Source: Paludibacteraceae bacterium
GTDB taxonomy: Bacteria; Bacteroidota; Bacteroidia; Bacteroidales; Paludibacteraceae
Assembly (NCBI GenBank): GCA_017444615.1
Contig: JAFSWF010000071.1
Span: forward strand, 34,788-98,787
Direction of reading: 5' to 3'
DNA length: 64,000 bases
A program made the position numbers and the translations under genes. This document shows positions 29,104 through 36,604 of this stretch, in pieces (positions within the stretch are counted from its first letter, which is position 1; every line of letters begins with the position of its first letter). Under the pieces are notes generated by a model. It saw only the letters and a program-made list of their open reading frames with translations. It did not search any database and was not told where the DNA came from.

Positions 29104-30582
29104 TTATTTTCGGGTACTAGGAAGATGGCCAAAGAGCTCTTTGTAGCATTTGGTGAAATAACTGGGATTGGAGAAGCCCAGTTCCAATGCCACTTGTTGC
29201 ACCGTCATGTCTGTAGTTTGGAGCAATTCATCGGCTTTCATCAGGCGAAGTTCGCGAATGTATTCCAAGGGGCCCTTGCCGGTGATTGCTTTCACGCGTC
29301 GGAAGATTTGCGTGCGGCTTAAGTGTAGCATGTTGCTCAAAAACTCTACATTCAGGTTCGGGTCGGTTAGATGTTCTTCTACCACTTGTTTTAATCGTTC
29401 GGCAAAAGCCTCGTCGCGTTTGCTGAGTTGAATTGTTTGTTGCACATCTTTTAATTGCGGTAGAATCTCTTTCCGTATCTCTCGTTGTATTTTGGTTTGC
29501 TTGATAAAAAGGGTCCATAACGCGTAGCAAAACAATAACAGAACGATTGCAAGGACAACCACTAAGGTGATGCGACTAACATTCATGCTTTGCCAGCGTC
29601 TGTCTGCACGCATCTGTATAATCCGGATGGTTTCTATTTGGTGGCGTTCTTCAGCCTCTTTGATGAGCATCGCTTTAGCTGCAATGTTATCTATGAGGGT
29701 TGTTTCTAAAACGGTTTCTCGTTTGAAAGGCGTGTTTGTCAGTATTTGGAAAGCCGTTTCGATGATGATGTCTCCTCGTGAAGGGTATGTGGCGGTGCAC
29801 TCCAGTTGTCCTTTTGCCACAGCCTCTATACCTATTTGTATTCCATCAACGCCCATGATGGGCACGCTGCCTGCGCCATACCCTTTGCTGTCGCGAACTG
29901 CCTCTGCGGCGCCTATGGCCATTAGGTCGTTTTGCGCAACGATGGCGTCTATATTCTTATGCTTGCGCAGGTATTCCAGTACTGCGTCATAGGCGTTTTC
30001 TCGATACCATTCTCCTTGTAGAGGTGTAATAGATGGTTGTACTCCCCCCATAGAGGCCAAGCCTTCCATCAAGCCCTGATGGCGAAGCATCGCCGGTGTG
30101 GAGCCAGGCAGTCCGCACACCTCTACCACATGGATGGGGCGATGTTTGGCGGATTGAAGTTTATGTACCCACTCCGCCATCAGTAGTCCAACGCGGTAGT
30201 TATCTCCCCCGATGAACGTTGTCCACTCATTTCCGCTCACGCGGCGGTCAGCCACGATGACCGGAATGCCGGCTTTGAATGCACGTGAGACCGCGGGTTT
30301 CACCTCTTCCGCTTCGTTGGGACTGACGATGAGCAGGTTCACACGCTCAGCGATAAACGAATCGATCTGGGCGCACTGCAATTCATTACTGCCGTAGGCG
30401 ATGCGTTTGGTGAGGGTCATTTCCGGATAGAGCAGCAATTCGCGCTCCATCTCTTCGTTCATCTTCTGCCGCCACGCGTCATCTAAGCACTGACTGACGC
30501 CAATACGGTACTGCGGTTGAGGGTTGTTACAAGATCCTAAAAAACAAGCACAAACAAGGAATATAGCAACTATGTTTCTCAT
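29104..30582 (-). CDS. One-component membrane regulator: periplasmic sugar-binding domain, one helix, AraC DNA-binding domain
   Basis: The ATG at 30582 (MRNIVAIFLVCACFLGSC) is preferred; the longer TTG frame from 30606 overlaps the -7 element. 492 aa. A signal peptide with a lipobox-like Cys is followed by a periplasmic binding protein domain (about 25-290), with VADRRVSGNEWTTFIGGDN and VAQNDLMAIGAAEAV. A single transmembrane helix (about 338-360, ITLVVVLAIVLLLFCYALW) precedes a charged linker and an AraC-type HTH domain (about 405-492, EFLSNMLHLSRTQIFRRVK and ALELGFSNPSYFTKCYKELFG). No histidine kinase or receiver is present. The sensor is a clear paralogue of the hybrid regulator at 39843. 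By analogy with BT1754 it may sense fructose directly. It lies immediately upstream of the PUL-A susC. Confidence 0.9.
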   Translation of the reverse strand: MRNIVAIFLVCACFLGSCNNPQPQYRIGVSQCLDDAWRQKMNEEMERELLLYPEMTLTKRIAYGSNELQCAQIDSFIAERVNLLIVSPNEAEEVKPAVSRAFKAGIPVIVADRRVSGNEWTTFIGGDNYRVGLLMAEWVHKLQSAKHRPIHVVEVCGLPGSTPAMLRHQGLMEGLASMGGVQPSITPLQGEWYRENAYDAVLEYLRKHKNIDAIVAQNDLMAIGAAEAVRDSKGYGAGSVPIMGVDGIQIGIEAVAKGQLECTATYPSRGDIIIETAFQILTNTPFKRETVLETTLIDNIAAKAMLIKEAEERHQIETIRIIQMRADRRWQSMNVSRITLVVVLAIVLLLFCYALWTLFIKQTKIQREIRKEILPQLKDVQQTIQLSKRDEAFAERLKQVVEEHLTDPNLNVEFLSNMLHLSRTQIFRRVKAITGKGPLEYIRELRLMKADELLQTTDMTVQQVALELGFSNPSYFTKCYKELFGHLPSTRK

Positions 30583-30603
30583 GATGCAACATTTTTCACG
30601 CTG

Positions 30604-30635
30604 CAAAGTTACGAAAAAAAACGCACATATGCAAA
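30604..30635 (-). promoter_or_regulatory. Promoter of the one-component regulator
   Basis: Minus-strand TTTG (30632-30635), 20 bp, TAACTTTG (30604-30611). The leader to the ATG is only about 20 bases and contains TGTTGCA (plus strand 30585-30591, read as TGCAACA), which could allow autoregulation; that last point is speculative. Confidence 0.75.
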
Positions 30636-30660
30636 TTTTTGTGCGCTTTTTTCTGAATTT

Positions 30661-30804
30661 ACTAGTTTTCTAGATTTCTAGAATTCTAGAAGATAGCCCT
30701 TCCTATGAGAGCAAAATGTTCAATTTCGTACTTAAATTAGGTACGGCTTGCCTTCGACTTGCCTTCGAGATGCTCTCGACTTGCCCTCGTCTACGAAAAA
30801 TGTT
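30661..30804 (-). repeat. Dispersed intergenic repeat, copy 2 (inverted relative to copy 1)
   Basis: The reverse complement of this segment aligns block by block with 9161..9299: AACATTTT, 11-bp units around AAGTCGAAGGC, GCCGTACCTAATTTA, AAATTGAACATTT, CTAGA-rich sequence and AGAAAACTAG. It touches the stop codon of the 31670 gene and lies between PUL-B and PUL-A. The two copies therefore bracket PUL-A. Confidence 0.8.
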
Positions 30805-31670
30805 TAATTTTTCTCTAAGATTTGTGTGCCGAGGAGGTTGAAGGTCTTGTTGTCACGGATGATAACCACCTGACCATTCACTATCGCTTTCACGGCTTTT
30901 GCTTCTATACCTACGTTCTCTACAGCGGTCTCGTTCTTTGGAACGAGCACGATGTCGGTGAGGTTGAATGCAGAACCGTCTTCCGGATTGCCTTGCACCA
31001 ATAAGCGGTCAGAAGTGGTAGCTTCATCGGCATAAATATTCGCCACATCCACGGCTGTGAGATCAATTTCAAAGCGATCCGTATATTTAGTAGCTGTTTG
31101 GGAAATGATAGCATCATCGTTGTCAAATTTAGACAACACTTTCATAAAATAGGTATCAAATCCGGCTTCGTGGTACACAACCATTTTGTCGTACAGGCTC
31201 CAGTCAATCGACCAGCCAGCGAGGAATAACTCCATTGTATTCCAGTCCTCAATCCAGAAATAGCCTTTCCAAATGGTCAATCCACCCTCTTTGAAGGCAT
31301 CACCTTCTTCTATCGCTACATTCGTGATGGTGAAGTTGGCGCCAATGATTTCGAGACCAAAAGCCTTTAAGTCTGCGACTGCAGCCTCTGTAAGTGCCAG
31401 ATTATAATTACCATCTCCACTAATCCATTGTTGATTATGTGTTCCCGGCAAGTAGTGAAAATCATTTAGCACTTTGAACTCTATACCATCCGAAGCGCCT
31501 GTGAAGGAAACAACGAGTTTTTGGCCTGCCACAGCGTCAGCGAACTGAGCAGCCTCGATTTGGATACCGCCGTCTTCCCACGAAATGTGTTTTTCACCTG
31601 TCCAGATGTCGGTTGCGTTGATAGTCATTGCTGCAAACAAAGCAGTTGCAAAGAGGAAAAGTTTTTTCAT
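30804..31670 (-). CDS. Secreted protein with two tandem beta-sandwich (CBM-like) domains
   Basis: I start at ATG 31670 (MKKLFLFATALFAAMTINA, a cleavable signal peptide); the frame is open from 31682. 288 aa. Two tandem related segments begin DIWTGEKHISWEDGG (about 20) and TIWKGYFWIEDW (about 125); each looks like a galactose-binding-type beta-sandwich. The tail GQVVIIRDNKTFNLLGTQIL nearly matches that of the 817-aa DUF4960 protein, so the two probably share a sorting or anchoring route. I do not recognise a named family. It has its own operator-bearing promoter, so it belongs to the fructan regulon, probably as a glycan-binding protein. Function is inference. Confidence 0.7.
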   Translation of the reverse strand: MKKLFLFATALFAAMTINATDIWTGEKHISWEDGGIQIEAAQFADAVAGQKLVVSFTGASDGIEFKVLNDFHYLPGTHNQQWISGDGNYNLALTEAAVADLKAFGLEIIGANFTITNVAIEEGDAFKEGGLTIWKGYFWIEDWNTMELFLAGWSIDWSLYDKMVVYHEAGFDTYFMKVLSKFDNDDAIISQTATKYTDRFEIDLTAVDVANIYADEATTSDRLLVQGNPEDGSAFNLTDIVLVPKNETAVENVGIEAKAVKAIVNGQVVIIRDNKTFNLLGTQILEKN

Positions 31671-31718
31671 AAAATCATGCATTTATAGTTAAACAAAAAA
31701 TGGTTTTCATTTTCGATG

Positions 31719-31785
31719 CAAAAGTACTGCTATTTGCGCATATACGCTATAACATATGTTGCAAACAGTAGTACTTTTGTATCAA
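31719..31785 (-). promoter_or_regulatory. Promoter of the 31670 gene with TTGCAACA operator
   Basis: Minus-strand -7 TACTTTTG (31719-31726). TTGCAACA (31757-31764) lies 30 bp upstream and the variant TTGATACA (31778-31785) a further 21 bp upstream. There is no TTTG at the -33 position, which suggests activator dependence. The region also forms an imperfect inverted repeat of about 24 bp around its centre, so a plus-strand TACTTTTG is present as well; no gene follows it in that direction. Confidence 0.7.
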
Positions 31786-31789
31786 GGGC

Positions 31790-33451
31790 CTAATAATGGG
31801 TTCTTTTCAGGTTCGAAATGGTGATGTTGCCGTTATAGGAATTGATGCTCCAGCAGTTATGTTGATTGCCGTAGATGCGATTCGTGTAACATACATTATC
31901 GTTAATATAAACGACGCAAACCGAATTGTCGGTATAGATGTCGATGTGGTACGTATTATCGGCAGGGGAGTTGAATACATAGCCATCAATGGCTTCGATG
32001 AAACCTTTTCCTTCCGGTCCCTCTTCCTCGAAATTCACCTTACGCGTAGTGGCACTTTCTGGGTTGACAATGATAGTGTAGTATTTGACGCTATCAGTAC
32101 TTTGACTATTGGTTCCGCGGCAGAAAGAGAAGCCAAACTTATCGGTTGCCTCATCGGTCGTGATGGTCATAGAGAGATGGTTGTGGTAATCAAGGCGATT
32201 GAAGAGGGCGTAACTATTCGGCTCCAGTTTATACCCACCTCCATTATCCGGTGTAACACCGGTTTCGCTCTGCGCCATCAGTTTGATTTCTTTCGTTTGC
32301 GCGTATTTATCTTTGATGCCCGGCACTTCGCCGAGGGTGAGTGTGCCGTCTTCGTGCTGGATGAGGCGATGGGCAACGAGCGAACCGGCCCATTGTGGTT
32401 CTGAACCGGAGTTCGTTTTGGCGTTATTGTTTCCTTCGCGTGTCGGGCACCAACCCCATATATAGCGGTTCGTGCCGTCCGAAGCGGTCTTGCCTGCATA
32501 GAAACCGCGGCTATCGAGGAATCCTTCGTGGTTGTCTGGCCAGATACCGGCATCGCCTGCGGTGCAAGCCTTCAGTTCGGCAAGTGTGTGCCCCTTGAAA
32601 TATTGTACGCGGCGGACAGCACTGTGCATTTCGCTATAGATAAGATACCAGTACTCGCCCATTTTGAACACATCGGGACACTCGTAGAAACGATCCCACA
32701 TCATGGGCATGAAGATACCTACGTGTGACCAGTTATTGAGGTCGGTGGAGGAGAACTCAGCCAAGTTGCCTTTGCCGCCCACTTTGGTAGTTACGATCAT
32801 ATGCCAAAGCTTATCTTCGTCGTTGAAGAAAACGAACGGGTCACGGAAATCGGTAGAACTATAGGCATACTCGACGCCACGAAGGCGGAAGAGCGGGTCT
32901 TTGGTCCATGTTTTGAAGTCCGGCGAGGTTGCCTTCATGATAATCTGCGCATCTTCGCCTACTTTGGGTAGATGGCGGTTGGCCGTGTAGAAGATGTAAT
33001 AGAGTTGGTCAGTTTCGTTATAGACCACGCAACCCGTTCCGAGGGCGGCATCTGCTTCGGCTATACTACCGGTGGGTAACACTTCGTTGAGGGAGGCGTA
33101 GTGCGCTACGTCTTTGGTCTGCACGCCCCAGAAAGGATGGTACGTGCCCGGCATGTTCGGACGGAACTCCTGCAGGTAGAGAACCTTGAAATCCTGTGCA
33201 ACGGGGTCGAAGAACGGCATCGGGTCGCCTACAAAACCCGCAGAAGGTTTGTAGTAGGTGGTCGATTGCTTCTCGTCCGTGGAGGCATAGTAGTTGGTGG
33301 TACCGTCCCAGTCTTTTTGTTCTACAGGTATGTTCTCCGAGCAAGCAGAGAACATGACCGTTAGCACTGCAAGACCGGCAACAAGTCGCCTGTAAGACCA
33401 CTTCGCTATAAGACCGCAACTAACGTTGCTGTAAGATTTTATCGTTTTCAT
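31790..33451 (-). CDS. GH32-family lipoprotein with VGDPMP-type active site
   Basis: 553 aa. Lipobox FSACS after a hydrophobic segment (about 23-37). The usual WMNDPNG is replaced by FVGDPMPFFDP, with the Asp of GD as candidate nucleophile; DFRDPF and the acid/base Glu in FYECPD are present. GH32 enzymes with GDxMPFY motifs form a recognised branch, in my recollection. The C-terminal beta-sandwich includes YHIDIYTDNSVCVVYIND. It follows the PUL-B surface lipoprotein gene by 2 bp. It probably attacks a different fructan linkage or end from the PUL-A enzymes; that is inference. Confidence 0.88.
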   Translation of the reverse strand: MKTIKSYSNVSCGLIAKWSYRRLVAGLAVLTVMFSACSENIPVEQKDWDGTTNYYASTDEKQSTTYYKPSAGFVGDPMPFFDPVAQDFKVLYLQEFRPNMPGTYHPFWGVQTKDVAHYASLNEVLPTGSIAEADAALGTGCVVYNETDQLYYIFYTANRHLPKVGEDAQIIMKATSPDFKTWTKDPLFRLRGVEYAYSSTDFRDPFVFFNDEDKLWHMIVTTKVGGKGNLAEFSSTDLNNWSHVGIFMPMMWDRFYECPDVFKMGEYWYLIYSEMHSAVRRVQYFKGHTLAELKACTAGDAGIWPDNHEGFLDSRGFYAGKTASDGTNRYIWGWCPTREGNNNAKTNSGSEPQWAGSLVAHRLIQHEDGTLTLGEVPGIKDKYAQTKEIKLMAQSETGVTPDNGGGYKLEPNSYALFNRLDYHNHLSMTITTDEATDKFGFSFCRGTNSQSTDSVKYYTIIVNPESATTRKVNFEEEGPEGKGFIEAIDGYVFNSPADNTYHIDIYTDNSVCVVYINDNVCYTNRIYGNQHNCWSINSYNGNITISNLKRTHY

Positions 33452-33453
33452 AA

Positions 33454-34824
33454 TTATTCTCCTTTCAAATAATTAATGGCATTTTCTGTGATTTTGGCAA
33501 TATTAGCATGGTAATATTCCGTACCGGCATCGCCTGCCACGGAGTACCAGTCGTAGCAACCCGAACCGATGCAGACGATTGCACCATGGTCGGCTGTACG
33601 CGCGTATTCCCATGCTACAACGGCGTCATTACCTCCAGCTATGTCTATTGCACCGGTCTTGGTGCGGAACATATCGCGGTCATCATAGCCTCCCCAATCA
33701 GCACCGATGTGGTACTGAGCCGTAGAGTTGGTAATACGATAACCGGCATCACAAGTGAACACATTCTCCGGAGCATTGGATTTCATGATGAGGTTCTGCC
33801 AGAGGGCGTGGTTGGTATGACCGGCGATGGAGAAATCCCATGGCCCGCTGACGGTCTCGGCTTTGTCTTCATCCTGTCCCCAACAGTTATTGGGCACACA
33901 ATCGGCTTCACCAAGATATTTGGGCAAGTAGGTAGCATAACGAGTGAGGAAGAACGAACCGCCTGCTTGATAATATGCTTTCAGTGCATCGGCTGCGGCA
34001 ATGGCTTCCACTGCATTGTTCTTGAACTGCCCATCGCCATCAATGCCACCATCTTTGTGAAGATGCCACCAGATCACTTTACATTCGCTCAGGTCAACGG
34101 CACCTGCTTTCAGGTCAGCAAAGGAAACGTAAGCGGATTTATTGACATTGCTCAATAGCCATGTCACAGCCGTTTGTTCTTCGATAGGCAGTTGTTGTTG
34201 TGTAGCGGCGAGGCCTACATAGAGCACATGCGGCGCACTCATCTCGGACACTGTAACGGTGTAGGTGAGCGATGCTGTACCATACGTTACCGTGTAGGCC
34301 ACAGGCTGGCTGAAATCTTGTGCCACACCACTTGCGGGAGTCAACGTGGCTCCTTCGGTCGTGGTGATAGTCGGCGTCAAGGACTGAAGGTTGGTGCCTG
34401 CCGGTACTTGAACAGAGATCGTATGTGCTATTTGGTTGATGACGCCTATGTATTGGCCGTTAATCGTAAAACTGATAATGCGCGCTTCATCATGTTTGAC
34501 GGATAAGGCATAATCGAGGAACACATCGCCGTTCGTAACTCGAAGAAGCTGTGGTGCGATTAGGTTGAGTCGGTCTCCTACCTGACGATTAGCGCTTGCT
34601 CCCTCCGAAAGGCTCAACGCGGTAATCTCCATCTCGCGCTCATCGTACACTTCCGGAATGGCTACTACTATCGTGCGGGCTTTTCTATCCACTACACCAT
34701 TGTACACACTATCTAATTGAATGGACAGCACATCGCAGTCTCCGCTAATATTGAAATCTGAATTGCGCTTCTCGCAAGAGACGAAAACCAGTATTACTGA
34801 TAATATATATAGTAACTTTTTCAT
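33454..34824 (-). CDS. Surface fructan-binding lipoprotein (two Ig-like modules + DUF4960)
   Basis: Start taken at ATG 34824 (MKKLLYILSVILVFVSC lipobox); the frame extends to 34836. 456 aa. Two Ig-like/DUF5018-like modules (about 25-105 and 106-190) come first; the second includes ISFTINGQYIGVINQIAHTI. A DUF4960-type domain (about 195-456) follows with YYQAGGSFFLTRYATYLPKYLG. It holds the position after susD that BT1761 holds in the model fructan locus. Inferred role: surface capture of fructan for the PUL-B SusCD pair. Confidence 0.82.
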   Translation of the reverse strand: MKKLLYILSVILVFVSCEKRNSDFNISGDCDVLSIQLDSVYNGVVDRKARTIVVAIPEVYDEREMEITALSLSEGASANRQVGDRLNLIAPQLLRVTNGDVFLDYALSVKHDEARIISFTINGQYIGVINQIAHTISVQVPAGTNLQSLTPTITTTEGATLTPASGVAQDFSQPVAYTVTYGTASLTYTVTVSEMSAPHVLYVGLAATQQQLPIEEQTAVTWLLSNVNKSAYVSFADLKAGAVDLSECKVIWWHLHKDGGIDGDGQFKNNAVEAIAAADALKAYYQAGGSFFLTRYATYLPKYLGEADCVPNNCWGQDEDKAETVSGPWDFSIAGHTNHALWQNLIMKSNAPENVFTCDAGYRITNSTAQYHIGADWGGYDDRDMFRTKTGAIDIAGGNDAVVAWEYARTADHGAIVCIGSGCYDWYSVAGDAGTEYYHANIAKITENAINYLKGE

Positions 34825-34849
34825 AATCATTCGCAATTTTAACGTATCA

Positions 34850-36571
34850 TTACCAATTACCTATGTTTTGTGTATAATGCCCATTAGATGCCGCAATCTG
34901 GCTGAACGGGATAGGCAAATATTCGTTCTTGTTCGCCGTGAAATGAGCATCGGAATAGATGGCGCAATTATCGGCCTCTTCTGCATAGTATTTATTGATG
35001 ACTGTTTCTGCTTCTCCCCATCTAACGAGGTCAAAGAATCGCTCTGACTCCAAAGCCAATTCCAGACGCCGCTCCATCTTTACGCGAGCCAGCGTCTCTT
35101 CCTTACCATAGGTAGTAGGATAAGGCATAACGCGGATATGAGCACCGTAATTGACATCGTAGCCGTTCAGCATGCCTGTTTGTGCGGCGCGGACACGGAG
35201 TTGGTTAACCAAGCCTATCGCCTCAGCGAGGTCGGTTCCTAACTGCGCTAACGCCTCCGCACGCATGAGCATCACATCCGAATAACGCAGCACAATACGA
35301 TTCATCGGACTGCCCCACCAAGCACCTTTAATGAGGTACTCACTATCGGGGTCCACATTATGCTTGAGGGTTACATTATAGCCATACAATCCATTCGAAC
35401 GGCTCCATGTTTTGGTCTTTGCCATCATATAGTTCGTGTTGAACATGTAAGGGAATCCAGGAATACCAACCGTGAGCCATAGACGCGGATCAGCGTTGTC
35501 GGAGGAGGCATTGAAATCTTTGTTATTATAGGTGTCAATGAGCGGCAGACCGGCATCATCGGTATGGAAGGCATTGACGAGGTTTTGACTGGGCTTGTAG
35601 AAATCGCAGCCACCATCCGTTACACCAGGGATGTTCGGTACAATCAGACCGTACGACCAGTTGAGGTTACCGTTTTTTGTACCATCGTTCATCGAATATT
35701 GCATTGCCCAAAGGCTTTCTATGCCATTCTCATATTGCGGTTCGGGACGGAAATTATTATGGAAATCCGGTTCCAGACCATAACCGCCGTAGAGTGCAGG
35801 GTCGGTGTATTCCACTACTTTTTGCAGATCCTCTGCGTTGATTTCCGTTACGCTGTGCGTATTGGGGTCATCTTGACGATAAGCCTTGTAAAGATAAGTC
35901 TTTGCCAAGAGCGCCGCAGCAGACGCTTTGGTGGGACGACCCTTATCGGCTTGACTAACCGGTAACACGCGGAAAGCATAATCCAAATCGTTGATAATCA
36001 CCTGCCATCCTTGGTCGTTTGTATATTCGGTGTTGCTTAATGCGAGGTAATCCTCTTGCGTCATATTACCTTTGATAACGAACGGGATATTCTTATACAA
36101 TCGTTTGAGCAGAAAATGACCATAAGCGCGCAGGAAATACATTTCACCCAGGCGTTGCTCTTTCAGCTCGTAGGAATTGTCCATCTTATTGAGCGCATCA
36201 ATCGCCATATTGACACGGCTGAGACAATTATAGAGCCGCACCCACATATCGTTGATATTCCAGTTCGTGGTCAAAATACCCTGTGATATCTCCAATTGGT
36301 GGAACACATCGCCATCCGAAGTGCCGTTACCACCTTTGTATGCATCATCGGAGCGCACATCGAAGTTCCACATCGAGAAAGAAGAGTTGATATCCTCCGC
36401 GGAGATGAAGATAGCGTATGCCGAGATAACTAAGTTATCTATATATTGCGGGTCGCTTACCTGCTCTTCGTCCAAGATTCCTTGCGGCACATCCTGATTG
36501 AGGAAGTTGTCGCAAGAAGCGAAGAGAACGGCGCAGAGGGTTAAGATAATATATAATTTATTCGTTTTCAT
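34850..36571 (-). CDS. susD: SusD-family glycan-binding lipoprotein (PUL-B)
   Basis: The ATG at 36571 (MKTNKLYIILTLCAVLFASC) gives a normal lipoprotein signal; the frame extends to 36598. 573 aa. SusD features: DNFLNQDVPQGILDEEQ, MYFLRAYGHFLLKRLYKNIPFV, RYSDVMLMRAEALAQLG and RRLELALESERFFDLVRWG. It lies 33 bp after the PUL-B susC. It is clearly diverged from the PUL-A SusD, so the two pairs are not recent duplicates. Confidence 0.95.
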   Translation of the reverse strand: MKTNKLYIILTLCAVLFASCDNFLNQDVPQGILDEEQVSDPQYIDNLVISAYAIFISAEDINSSFSMWNFDVRSDDAYKGGNGTSDGDVFHQLEISQGILTTNWNINDMWVRLYNCLSRVNMAIDALNKMDNSYELKEQRLGEMYFLRAYGHFLLKRLYKNIPFVIKGNMTQEDYLALSNTEYTNDQGWQVIINDLDYAFRVLPVSQADKGRPTKASAAALLAKTYLYKAYRQDDPNTHSVTEINAEDLQKVVEYTDPALYGGYGLEPDFHNNFRPEPQYENGIESLWAMQYSMNDGTKNGNLNWSYGLIVPNIPGVTDGGCDFYKPSQNLVNAFHTDDAGLPLIDTYNNKDFNASSDNADPRLWLTVGIPGFPYMFNTNYMMAKTKTWSRSNGLYGYNVTLKHNVDPDSEYLIKGAWWGSPMNRIVLRYSDVMLMRAEALAQLGTDLAEAIGLVNQLRVRAAQTGMLNGYDVNYGAHIRVMPYPTTYGKEETLARVKMERRLELALESERFFDLVRWGEAETVINKYYAEEADNCAIYSDAHFTANKNEYLPIPFSQIAASNGHYTQNIGNW

Positions 36572-36604
36572 AATCTTTAAACATTCACTAGTAAACATTA
36601 AACA

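Noticed and set aside
31719-31785. A plus-strand promoter within the palindromic region upstream of the 31670 gene
   Set aside because: A TACTTTTG is present on the plus strand, but no rightward gene follows (the GH32 gene ends at 31790 on the other strand); it is better explained by symmetry of the site.
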